From Nymphaea colorata (taxonomy: Eukaryota; Streptophyta; Magnoliopsida; Nymphaeales; Nymphaeaceae): DNA of 64,000 nt. The translations under genes were made by a program, and so were the position numbers. Positions within the stretch are counted from its first letter, which is position 1. The number at the start of each line of letters is the position of its first letter. Positions 23,877-34,029 of the stretch are shown here, one piece after another. The DNA is taken from the NCBI RefSeq assembly GCF_008831285.2, contig NC_045145.1:8308802-8372801 (forward strand), given 5' to 3'. The notes under the pieces were generated by a model. It saw only the letters and a program-made list of their open reading frames with translations. It ran no database searches and was not told where the DNA came from.

Positions 23877-24414
23877 CCTTTGACTTTTATGGTTTATCTA
23901 GTGTTTGGCCAGCTCTTGCACTGTTGCATAGGTAGAACATCGAACAATGAGCTTTAATTTTAAAACTATCTATGGATATGGAACAATAATTGCAAAAAAT
24001 CAAGTGACATTCAAATTGAATAAATGACAAAAGGTAAACAAGTGAGAGAATTTTATAAGACATTGATAAGATGAGATGCTTTAGATGCTGTAGATGACTT
24101 AAGGTAACTAGGTAAGTTATCTACCACTAAACATCATTTTGTGGTGAACATGGTCCTTATAAAGAAAGAAACTTGATCTAGGAACAGAGAAACACACCAT
24201 TGAGGTGGCAATCGAAAAAAAAAGGAAAGCTTTGACTCACATATCAATTAGTTATTTGAGGACAATCAGTAAGATGAACTATATGCACATTCAGCTCAAT
24301 TCGCAAGGCATGCACTCACTAGGAAATATATGCACATGCACATATATTAATAAGAAACAATCTCAGCTCAATTGAACCTCCTCCCTTTCCCCATGTAGCA
24401 CCCTGGTATCATAG

Positions 24415-24750
24415 GTTTTTTATGATGCCATGCTCAAGAGGGTTGCACAAAAGTTACAACTTACAAATGTAAATGAAATTGAGTAGGAGTTTCAAGAATT
24501 GCAAGTTGCTGTCATCGAGAATTCCAATAGTGACAGGACGAGGGATTATAATGTGGAACAAATGGTAAATATGTTGGAGAGATTAAAGGAATTTGTTGTT
24601 TCAGAGGGCCATCCTAAAGATGAAGCTGTTGGTGCAAAGAGTGAACCTGTGGATGAGAAGAAACCAGAATCTCTGGTTATACCAGATGACTTCCGTTGTC
24701 CTATATCTATGGAGTTGATGAGGAACCCCGTAATTGTTACCACTGGGCAG
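24415..24750 (+). pseudogene. Plant U-box E3 ubiquitin ligase, isolated first-exon fragment
   Basis: Plant U-box (PUB) proteins transfer ubiquitin to substrates, often in immunity. After a possible acceptor (cataggt at about 24411) the frame reads DAMLKRVAQKLQLTNVNEIE, stop (TAG at 24484), EFQELQVAV, then a linker and IPDDFRCPISMELMRNPVIV at about 24682-24741, ending TTGQ|GTAGG at a good splice donor. This is the N-terminal helical domain plus the first half of the U-box, as in the SPL11/PUB13-like subfamily, where an intron interrupts the U-box at this point. The other U-box half, the armadillo repeats and upstream exons were not found. The in-frame stop and isolation indicate a gene fragment. 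Confidence 0.75.
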
Positions 24751-25200
24751 GTAGGATTCCTTTTTCCCTTGCCTTTCTAGTTTTAACTTTTAATGATTCA
24801 GGGCTGTTTCTGAAAGAAGCAAATGGCATTGGGTACTTCTTCTGCTGAACTGTGACCAAATTTAAGGGAGAACCCTAATCCAGTACCTCACAATATTCTT
24901 CACGATGTCAGAAAGCTATTAACGGTGACCTTAATTGTGGTAGGAACCTGTTTCGGAGTGGCCTAGTAACTTTCCTGGTATTATATGGTTAGTAGTATCA
25001 AGCAAAATCAATATTGACAAGTTGACTGCCCACCAGCAGTCTTTCCGTCCCGATAATTTGCAAATAAATACAGGCATATTGGGCGAAAATGAAGGCAAGT
25101 TGAAGATCACGGGCATTAGTTAGAGAAGAGGAAATATATGCACATGCATTCAATGGAGGAGTAACCGGCTCGATCAGACGATTAACAGACGCAAAAAGCC
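24751..25200. other. Non-coding stretch after the U-box fragment
   Basis: No continuation of the U-box gene (the expected TYER..I..WL motif) was found on the plus strand, and nothing else was recognised. Confidence 0.4.
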
Positions 25201-27250
25201 AATAAGCTCTGCCCAATGAATTCCTTGGGGAGAGCAAGCATACAGATCAAGAGGAGGGAGAGAAATGGAGCACGAAAACCTCACCGCTAATCGAGGAAAG
25301 AGGGTTGAGGAAGAATGTGATGACGCCGGAAGAGACGATCGCAGCCGACGTAGAGGAAGCTGCCACCGGTGGAAGGGAGGATCGCAGCCTCGCAGTCGCA
25401 AGAGAGATAGTGAGAGGAAAGCAGTGGAATAGGCAACTCCACAACAGGGGACGCAATAGCAACTTCCAGGGGCTGGAGCTCCCTCCACAGAGCTCGTATT
25501 TGGATGCACTTAGGCTCGTTGGAATCGTGAAGACGTCTGCTCTCATGCACGGCAGTCAATTGCTTGAAACAGACACTGTGTTGTACAGCATTGACTATGG
25601 AACAAGATGTATCCTCGGCTATCTCAGGCGTCACAGTTTGAGATCACCGGTAGACAGGTTCTGTTCACAAGCTTGTTTCTCCCAGCTTACAGCTCAGATT
25701 TAGATGTGCTATAGCTTGTTGGAAACGTGGAGAAGTGAGGCACGTTGTGGAACCAACGAGAGAGTGAAACCAAGGTGGGTATGGATGGCAATGGCCACGG
25801 AACAGGGACTGTTTTTGCAGCTGTCGCAGAACCCACAGACTGAACCTGCTGAAAGACAGGGTCTCCATTGCATATCTACAGATTTTTGCAATCCTTGCTC
25901 GGATCTTCACGTGCTATGGCTCATTAGAACAATGAGGGAGTTAGGAAGACTGAGAACCCACTTTGTAAATACCTAACAATAGGATCAGAAGATATGGCCC
26001 GTTGAGCAAAGCTATATCCTGTTGTAGCAGGGACGCAGTCGCAGAAACAGGCGGCCGAAAAACTTGCTATTTCGACCAACTCCAGCTACTTTTCCGATCG
26101 AGCTCCAGTCCGATGGAACCGTAACACACCGGCGGTGTAGTTTGTACAAAATATCACAACAATTGGTTGCCGAAGGTTACAACGCCAGCCAGATGATCAG
26201 CCGCTAGAGGAGGAACTCTCTGCCTCGTGCGAACAAGGGAAGGGTTCCGCAGGAAGCATACTGGCGGCAGGAGATCTGACGATTCTGGCCAGTAGAAGTC
26301 ACGACACCAGTCGCGCTTAGGTTCGTCCGAACCACAAGAAAATGAGGAACTGACCTGAGCACTTTGGTGGCGTTTGGACGTTGGTGGAACAAAGCTGTCG
26401 GGATACTCTGCTTCAGAGCAGGGGTAAGTTTTTAAGATGATCGAAAGCTGCTCATTTCTTCGTCAATGGGGGTTTAATTAGAAGGGGCGAAACTTGCTTG
26501 CGTGCTGCTGCCCATTGAAGAGTGGAAGCCCATTGAAGAGTGGAAGACGTCACCTGACCGAATGATTGTTGCCTTCGTTGGAAATTTGCACCACCACCTG
26601 TAGGTCGCCGGCTGCTGTAGCTCGCCTGCAAAGCCTGATCGCCGGTCACCCATGCCTTCATCAAAAATTCTCAACGCCACCTGGTGGTTGCCCTGCTGTT
26701 GCACGCCCAATTGCTCGTCTGCAGGTCGCCGATCGCCGATCGCCCATGCCTTCATCGAAAATCCTCAATGCTGCTTGGTGGTCGCCCTGCTGCTGTCCAC
26801 GCGCTGCCATCAGCCACCACGCCTGCGTTGGAACTTCGCTCGTCAGGGGAAGTGAATATGCCGCCTAAAACTGCAGCTCGCCGGTCATCCACACTGGTTG
26901 TCGGGAACCCACACCACCATCCGCCGTTCGCCCGTTGCAAAGTCTGCTCGCCGGTGGCGTGCCTTACTCTCGACGTTGTCTGCTCCCTCGCTCTTTCTGC
27001 TGTCGTATTGGAACTCCACCCATTCAGCGATGGTCGAGCGATGCTCAGAGGGAAAGCACGCCCAACGGCTCCTTGCAACGTCACCTGCTAGTCGTCTGAC
27101 GCTACTCGCCAGATTCTCGTGCAGTTCGCCTGAATCTGCAGTGGTGGTGATTAGAAGCTGTTGTACGCCATCCTCATTGTGCGTGAGAGGGACCCGGTTT
27201 GGCTGACCTCTGAAGCAATGACTCAGCCGTTACACAATTGGGTGATACGA
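25200..27250. other. GC-rich region with degenerate tandem repeats, origin unknown
   Basis: Markedly richer in G and C than its surroundings, with overlapping open frames on both strands (for example 25305-25703 plus, 132 codons) and no recognisable domain. Degenerate units of about 205 bp start near 25492, 25694 and 25899 (gatgcacttaggctcgttgg, gatgtgctatagcttgttgg, cacgtgctatggctcattag). A second tandem pair of about 98 bp lies at 26638-26805 around cccatgccttcatc. It looks like the untranslated leader of a retroelement or a captured gene piece; neither can be shown. Confidence 0.35.
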
Positions 27251-28819
27251 GTTAGCAAGTTGGGTCTGGGTTTAGACCAGACCCGTTAACGTATATGTAA
27301 AGAAATGCACACGTCTAAGTCTTGAATTTGTGTTTGAGTAAAAAGACCTGAGTTTAAAGATTTATTTTGGATCGAACAATTGCTAACTTGTTTTGGGTCT
27401 AAGTTTTAAAATTTAGATCCAAATAATAAAATACAGTCTTTTTTGAAAAATTTGGAGTGATAACACTTCCCCTCACCATGATTGTCATGATCATCTAGGT
27501 GATGTTTGTAATAAGGCTTGTCTTCATTAAATTTCACAAACAATAAACTTATTAGTTTCAGCATGATAGCATTTATAACCTTTCTGGCCGTTATTATAGC
27601 CTACAAACATGCATTTAAGAGCTCGAGAAATCCAAACATAGACAACAAAACCAAAGGTGATTGAGATGCTTGTTCGGAATTCTGTTAATAATATGACATG
27701 CATGAGAGACAACATCATGCCAAAAGACCTTAAGTACATTCATTTGAAACACGAACACATGGATAACTTCTAGGAGATGATGATTTTTCCATTCGGATGC
27801 ACTATTTTGTTGTGGAGTGCCTACACAAGTAAATTGCTGATTAATTACCATTGTTGCATGTAAACTCCTTAAAATCATGATTTTTATGTTTGGTCCCATT
27901 ATCGGAGCGCAAACACTTAATTTTCTTGTTAAATCGGTTTTCAATCATTTTGCAAAATAGTTTAAAATTTTTCCAAAACTTGATTTTTTGATTTTAGGAG
28001 ATAAAGCCAAATAGTTTTGGAATAATAGTCTATGAACAACACATAATAACGAAAATTTGTTTTCAACTCATCAGCACAAGACCCCATACATCAAAAGGAA
28101 TGAAATTAAATGGTGCCAAAGGAATACTACTAGAAATACTAAAGGCGGCCGAGATAAGCATGTATATTGACACACATCATGTACTGCAATTAAAGAATAT
28201 ATGAGAGAATAGAAGTTCCAATGATCTAGTGCAAGCCTAAAGTGCCATAGCTCAGCTTCCTCATTCCTAGCATGCAAAGCAAATGACTTTTGACTGACAT
28301 AGTAGAGGCCGACTTTCACAAGTTTTTCACCAATTGTCAGTTGAGTCTTCAAATCTTGAAACAAGACATTAGTATAAGGGAGAAAGTAACAGAACAATTT
28401 AAATCACACGTAATGCAGACAACGGACATGGGATTACCATACAAACTGGGCTTGTAAAGTACTTTACCACTCATGGTTCTACCAAAAAAATAAGTGTTCC
28501 CAATGCCCCTAACAGCCATGAAGGAGCCATTGGCTGCAGACACGAAGTCATCAGTCTGGGATGACTGAGTGTCCATTAAGGCATCTAGCCCGCTGCACAT
28601 ATTGGTAGCCCCTGAATCACTAATCTAGGGAACCGACTCAACCATATTAGAGTTAGGAGTATATGAAAGGCAAAGCTTACCTGTATTGTCATGGGAGCTC
28701 GAGCCGGTCACTGCCATACCTGCTACCTTTGAGTTTTGAAGACCCTTAATCTTGTCCCAGATCATGATGTCCTTCTTTTGCTTGTTCGGTTTGTCAATGG
28801 TACAATGGATGGTTGAAAC

Positions 28820-29193
28820 CATAGTCACAAATAGCGTTCCGGAGTTTTAAACGGTGAGATTTTTCTCGAGTATAATACGACAAGCTTGAAAAAAATAAGA
28901 AAAATACGAGAAAAATATGATAAATTTTTAAAAATAAAAAAAAAACAAAAACAAAAGAAAAATAAAATAAGCGAAAAACTAATGACACAAACATCACAAG
29001 ATAAGTAATTTGCAACAAATAAAAAATAGGATATGAAAAAAAAACTGTTTGGCATTAAAAAAACAGAAAAAAGTGAAAAACACGCTCGTTTTAAGTTTTT
29101 TTTTTTCAAGAAAACATGTTTTTTAAAGTTTTAAATGGCCATTTAATTTGTAGTATTTTTTTTAAAAAAAAAAACTAGTTTTCTGTGACTATG
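28820..29193. mobile_element. Short hAT-type MITE, copy B (374 bp)
   Basis: Termini catagtcacaa and ctgtgactatg are inverted repeats of the family at 3960 and 5099. Flanking octamers gttgaaac and cttgagac match at six positions. The left third (cggagttttaaacgg, then ttttctcgag and tataatacg) is the same as copy A read backwards. Its insertion split copia remnant 2. Non-coding; long A and T runs. Confidence 0.75.
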
Positions 29194-29880
29194 CTTGAGA
29201 CATTTTCTTCACTTTGACGTGCTACCCATTTCTTTTCAGGTTTCCCAATAAGAGACCAACATGTATCACGGGAGTGACAATACTCTCACCCCAACCTTCT
29301 ACCATTCCCATCATTGTGTCCTTGGGGTCACATGTTGTACCTCTAGGTTGATGACTAGCAGCAAATGCTGCCTTCTCAGACTACTCTACTTGAGAGTAAT
29401 CATTTTGGGAAGGATTCATTACACATCGCTTTGACTCTCTTCAAACATGAGAAGAAAGCACCGTAGAAGAAAAGGGCAGGTTTTGAGTCGTGAGGAGCTG
29501 TGATCCAGTGGCTTCATAATCGGGACGTAGACCAGCGAGGATTTTAACGTCCTTTCTCGTTCCTTGCGCTTTCTTGATGTTATTGGATGGGTGGTGTCTG
29601 GAGCATAAGTATCAAGTTCATCCAATAAGCCTTTCAAACCAGCGAGGTACTCACACATAGGCTGAACCCCTTTTTTAGCATCCCTAATCTCTTGAGAAAT
29701 GTGCGAGTGATGTTGTATTGCTGACTGTAAAGATCTCTTGCAGTATCCAAATGGCTTCAGCGGTATCAGCAAACATGAAACTTTTGGCAATTTTTTGCTC
29801 CATGGAGTTTATAAGCCAAGACATAACTAAGGGTGCGTTTGATGCACGGGGTGAAATGTGTTTTTTCCGAAAAAACGGTA

Positions 29881-30034
29881 CGGGCGGGTGAAATTTCACC
29901 CGCCCGACGAAAATTGCATCAAACGGGGTGAAATTCACCCCGTTTAACATATAACTGGAGCGGGTGGAATTCCACCCGCTCGAAAGTCCGAGGTCCGACC
30001 TCGGACTTTCGAGCGGGGGGAATTCCACCCGCTC
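29881..30034. repeat. Cluster of perfect and near-perfect palindromes
   Basis: Four palindromes share the core GGGTGrAATTyCACCC: 29881-29906 (26 bp, perfect), 29921-29945 (12-bp arms, one central base), 29958-29981 (24 bp, perfect) and 30011-30034 (one mismatch). The last two are themselves the outer ends of one 77-bp palindrome, 29958-29995 against 29997-30034, with 37 of 38 bases paired and a 1-base centre. The core resembles the ggggtgaaat just inside the left terminal repeat. Confidence 0.92.
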
Positions 30035-30075
30035 GACGCCCTACCCGACGGTCGACACCCTCACACCCTCCCCCC

Positions 30076-30234
30076 ATGCCCGCAGCCCTTCTCTGCCTTG
30101 CCCTGCTGCCTTCTCCCATTGTACCCTTCTCAGGACTCTCTCCCCATCGCCACCCACGTTCCCTCTGTGCGGGCGTCTCTTACGAGGAAGGAAGCACTAG
30201 CTCTTGCTGCCGTGGCCTGCGATCGAGTTCGGAG
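30076..30234 (+). other. Possible captured host-gene exon inside the Harbinger-like element
   Basis: From ATG 30076, 53 codons (MPAALLCLALLPSPIVPFSG at the start) run to a strong donor GGAG|GTAAGC. Downstream sequence to about 30600 is G/T-rich like a plant intron. The N-terminus is hydrophobic and could be a transit or signal sequence. The parent gene is not recognised, and it may equally be a 5' leader. Confidence 0.3.
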
Positions 30235-31300
30235 GTAAGCAGCTTTCTTCGAGAAGAATCGTGGGGATGTCGTGGTTTTGTGGTTCGTTTATGGTTTTTC
30301 TGTTGCTTTCCTGTGCGTAGGGGGTTAGTTGGGGTTGCATTGAATCAGAGGTTTTCGATTTTGGGGCGACGGAGAATGTTGGATTTTGGTTACGGGGTTT
30401 TTGGGTTTCACTGCCTTATGGGATAGGTGGGACGGATGAGGAATGAGTGCGTTTCGGGAAAGGTAGGGTTTATGGGTTTGGGATGTGGTTTTGGTGAATG
30501 TGGAATCGGGTGTGATGTCGGCATTGTGAATGTGAGGGGGTTTCGTGTTTCTTGAATTGTTTATGGTTTTAATTTTAGGGAACAGGGGAATGCTAAAGGA
30601 AGATTGCAGGATTCTCAATTGATTGCAGGACTTTGCTGGGAGGGGAGACTCGGGAATTCAGGATACAGTGGTTATGGATAGTTGAAGATGTGAACATTAT
30701 GGGAGCTTGTGTATTCTGGAACTCACGCATTTGTTGGAAATGATCGAAGATGTGAGTTGATTGGAGAAACGGGGTCGTTTCTGTTTTCTGTAAATTCCTT
30801 CTTTACGTCTCTGCTGTTTGGTTTTGTCGAACCACATTTCTCTACCTTTGTTCTTAGGCTAACGATGAAATGATCAAGTCTGGCGAATAGTAAAAATGAT
30901 CAATTTTTCATTGTGCATTCTTATCAAACAGGGTTAAAATTAATAGGGTAAATTTTTCCAGTGCATCAAACATGACCTCAAATCGGAAGAGGGTTAAATT
31001 TCATCCTGTTTTTTTTTCCAAAAAAATTTGCCAAGAAAATTTACCATGTTAAATTCTTCCGTGTGCATCAAACGCACCCTAAGTGATTTTCCAATTCCCA
31101 TTCATCATATCTGGGATCTGTTAAGGATGACTTTGGTCTAAGCCCATTAATGAACCCTAACTTGGATTTGCCACTAATAAATAATGTAACAGCTTTTGAA
31201 CACATAAGATAATTAAAATAATTTAATAGCATGCTGGTGATCTTGAGATTTGGAGTACCTGAATCATGCACAATGAGAAATCAATAACGATTTGATACCA

Positions 31301-31848
31301 TGAAGTAATGAGAAAGAAAGGGACAATCAAGGAGAAACAGATTTAACTTGGTTCAGCCATGTTTTCTATTCACTGTTATTGATGATTACATTGTACATCA
31401 TTTTTCATAGCTTCACAAGAGGAAGAGAAAAAAGAATCCTTTCAACGGCACAAAGAGAAAAAACGACAAATTCTAGAAATAGATTCCATGCTCCAAAGGA
31501 AAGATGCTATCACAAGATCCCTTGTCCGTTAAAGAGAGAGGAAGGACTCTCCAGTGTGCCTCAGCAAGGTTGCTATATTCAACACTATGGGATCTTAACA
31601 GCTTGCTGGAAGCACTGGCGGAGCTAGAAATATTTTTTGATGATGGCATTCATTTAATACCTTTAATTTCTTTAGACATTATATGTATAACAATCAAATA
31701 CATCAAAACATTAGCATATATATTAAACTAATTTTGTGAGGCTGGCCATATGGCTCTGCCACTGGCTGGAAGGGAGGTCAAATGCCTGCCCATTTTTTTT
31801 CCCTATGATGGACTGCTTCTCTCAGATCTGCACCACAAGAGAAGACCC
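31301..31848 (-). other. Probable 5' LTR of copia remnant 2 with a MITE inside
   Basis: Directly beyond the primer site at 31289-31300 the sequence begins tgaa, the complement of the expected ttca LTR end. The opposite end could not be fixed because copia element 3 begins at 31849. The MITE at 31613-31764 lies within. Confidence 0.4.
31613..31764. mobile_element. 152-bp hAT MITE with perfect target duplication
   Basis: Termini cactggcggagcta and tggctctgccactg form an imperfect inverted repeat (11 of 14) of the plant hAT type (CAggGGCGGAGC). The flanking octamer gctggaag is present perfectly at 31605-31612 and 31765-31772. The inside is A/T-rich and non-coding. Confidence 0.88.
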
Positions 31849-32248
31849 TGTTGGAGCTTTGCTAGAAATCTAGATAGCGCACAAACGAAAATGCAGAAAT
31901 TCGAAAGAGACATTCATGATTCATGTGTTTCAAATAGGGCGGAAGTAGAACCTGTAGAGGCGACCGCCGACTGAATGTCGGCAGCTGTGGAAAGAACGGC
32001 TACAGTCCCCATAAAGTCGTTCCCCTGCGGAGGTAGCGGCGGCGGCGGCAATGAGTTTCTCTCCTCAGCCATAGCAGCCCAGTGATGGGGACAGACAATT
32101 CACGTATGGCTAAGGGGACCGATTACCCAGACGGTGAAAACTGAATATGTCTCACACCATCACAATACACAAGTATTTATACTTAAGGGTCCGAAACGGA
32201 TATGGACCCGTATCGACGCAGGACTATCCAGATGGGGAAATCCCAACA
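31849..32248 (-). repeat. 3' LTR of copia element 3 (400 bp)
   Basis: Left LTR. It starts tgttggagctttgc and ends gaaatcccaaca in plus orientation. On the minus strand a purine-rich tract (agtgggaga) lies directly before it, the expected polypurine tract. It contains a short GGC repeat, four units here. Confidence 0.95.
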
Positions 32249-32445
32249 ATCTCCCACTAGTCCAAGTCGATATCAAGGGTAAACAAAATGAATGGATTAG
32301 TCTTAAAATCCATTCCAAGGTCCCACCTTGTTGTCTTACAAAACTTCTCAACAAACAAATGAGAATACAAAATAAATAGACAACAAACTTAATGAGAATC
32401 AAACTGTATGTGATCACATTCATAAATGTTTGCATAATAGTGTGT

Positions 32446-32978
32446 TTACATTGAACTACACAAACCCATCATCTTAACATGTTCAAAGAACATACCAGAT
32501 GCTAGCGCTTTAGTAAGAGGATCTGCAACCATATCTGTAGTTCCAATGTGTTGAATACACACTAGTTGATTCTCTGTCCTTTCCTTAACAATAAAATACT
32601 TAAGTTCCATATGCTTATAAGAAGTAATACTTTTGTTGTTGTTGGAAAAAGACACTGCAGCTTCATTATCACAGTGAACCTTAAGTGGTCTATCAATGGA
32701 TTCCACTATCTTGAGCTGTGAAATGAAGTTCTTTATCCAAATTGCCTGTGATGTAGTCTCATATAATGCAATGAATTCTGCTTCCATGGTGTGAGCAGCA
32801 GTCACAGTCTGCTTTTTGCTCCCCCATGAGATGGCACCTCATGATAGAAGGAAAACAAAACCAGTAGTAGACTTTCTACTATCGGTACATCCTCCAAGAT
32901 CGGCATCAGAATAGCCAATCACTTCTAAATGGTCCACCTTGTGATATGTCAACATGTAATCTTTTGTCCCTTGCAAGT
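32446..32978 (-). pseudogene. Copia element 3 RNase H domain
   Basis: After the stop at the end of RT the minus strand continues YLQGTKDY, GYSDADLGGCTDSRKSTTGF (RNase H start with its first Asp), one stop, then TVTAAHTMEAEFIALYETTS, VHCDNEAAVSFSNN, KHMELKYFIVKERTE and ADPLTKALASGMFFEHVKMM to 32446. These are the copia RNase H hallmarks. Two stops show the domain is no longer made as one protein. Confidence 0.88.
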
Positions 32979-32979
32979 A

Positions 32980-33957
32980 TCACATGACTCTCTTTACGGC
33001 CTTCCAATGTGCCATGCCTGGATTAGACTGAAATCTACCAAGCATGCCAACAGCAAAGGAAATGTCAGGCCTAGTACAAAACTGCGCATACTGCAAGCTG
33101 CCAACCGCAGATGCATATGGAATGTTGATCATTTGTGCTTTTTCAAATTCGTCCTTTGGACAATCATTTAGGCTCAATTTATCTCCTTTAACTATGGGTG
33201 CCGAAATAGGAGAACAATTCTCCATCCCATATCTTTTAAGAACTTTATTGATGTATGCTGATTGGAAGATACTTAAAACACATTTAGATATGTCTCGACG
33301 AATCTCAATGCCAAGAACAAATGAAGCCTCACCCATGTCCTTCATCTCAAAATGAGATGCGAGAAAATGTTTGGTTTCTGTTAGCAATTGAAGATCATTT
33401 GAAGCAAGCAAAATATCATCCACATATAAAGTCAAAATTATGAACTTACACCCACATGTCTTAAGATACACACATCGATCAATGATGTTTTCTGTAAACC
33501 CAAAAGTCGTAATGACTTCGAAAAACTTAATGTACCATTGACGTGAGGTCTGTTTAAGTCCATAAATTACTTTATTAAGCTTGCAAACCAAACGGTCTTT
33601 ACCACTCTCAAAAAACCCTTGAGGTTGATCCATATATACATTTTCATCCAAATCACCATTCAAGAAAGCCGTTTTCACATCCATCTGATGTAGCTCTAAG
33701 TCAAAATGAGCTACAAGTGCAAGGACAATCCTCATTGACTCTTTAAAAGAGACAGGTGAATATGTCTTATTATAGTCAATGCCCTCCATTTGTGTGAATC
33801 CTTTAGCAACCAATCTTGTCTTGTATCTCTCTATGTTGCCTTTAGAGTCCCTCTTGGTCTTATAGACCCATTTACATCCTACGGGTTTTACTCCTTCAGG
33901 CAACGACACAAGGCTCCACGTCTGGTTTTTAGCCATAGAGTCAAGCTCTTCTTTCAT
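32980..33957 (-). pseudogene. Copia element 3 reverse transcriptase
   Basis: Reverse transcriptase domain, open for 325 codons: NQTWSLVSLPEGVKPVGCKW at the start, YKTRLVAKGFTQMEGIDYNK, QMDVKTAFLNGDLDENVYMD, LNKVIYGLKQTSRQWY, and the catalytic LYVDDILLAS motif (about residues 177-186). It ends AHWKAVKRVM with a stop where the family continues into RYL.GT, so one nonsense change separates it from RNase H. The upstream linker lies in another frame. Confidence 0.92.
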
Positions 33958-34029
33958 GGCATTAATCCAGTGTCTATATTGTTTGCTTTCAACGGCTTCA
34001 ATGAATATGAAAGGATCATCATCAATATC

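Larger units (their letters stand above)
29831..31079. mobile_element. PIF/Harbinger-like non-autonomous element with captured gene segment (1,249 bp)
   Basis: A perfect 17-bp terminal inverted repeat, gggtgcgtttgatgcac, sits at 29831-29847 and 31063-31079. The target duplication is TAA (29828-29830 and 31080-31082), typical of PIF/Harbinger. Without the element and one TAA, the gag reading frame of copia remnant 2 runs through the junction (WELENHL joining VMSWLINS), which proves the borders. No transposase is encoded. The left 200 bp is a cluster of palindromes; the middle (about 30050-30600) is gene-like, with an open frame ending at the splice donor GGAG|GTAAGC (30234/30235). Confidence 0.85.
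27480..31300 (-). mobile_element. Ty1/copia retrotransposon remnant 2, split by two later insertions
   Basis: Minus-strand copia element. A primer-site-like tggtatcaaatc lies at 31300-31289. Gag starts at about 31271 (LFISGKSKLGFINGLRPKSS, YDEWELENH), is interrupted by the insertion at 29831-31079 and continues at about 29825-29419 (SWLINSMEQKIAKSFMFA, EIRDAKKGVQPMCEYLAGLK). The MITE at 28820-29193 interrupts the following part. The protease to integrase region decays through 28600-28071 (GEKLVKVGLYYV, ELWHFRLALDH) and 27944-27527 (FTCVGTPQQNSASEWKNHHL, RALKCMFVGYNNGQKGYKC). Reverse transcriptase and the 3' LTR are missing. Stops and frameshifts throughout. Confidence 0.8.

Noticed and set aside
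24000-24013. tcaagtgacat as right terminus of hAT element 2
   Set aside because: It mirrors 11 bases of the left end, but the subterminal repeats and target duplication are missing.
24251-24258. gttatttg as the partner target duplication of hAT element 2 (left flank gttatttc at 20264-20271)
   Set aside because: Seven of eight bases match, but no inverted terminus lies directly before it, so the match is probably chance.
26566-27206. Long overlapping Ala/Ser/Arg-rich frames
   Set aside because: All frames of this GC-rich stretch are open and no domain or splice structure is visible; it contains a 98-bp tandem repeat.
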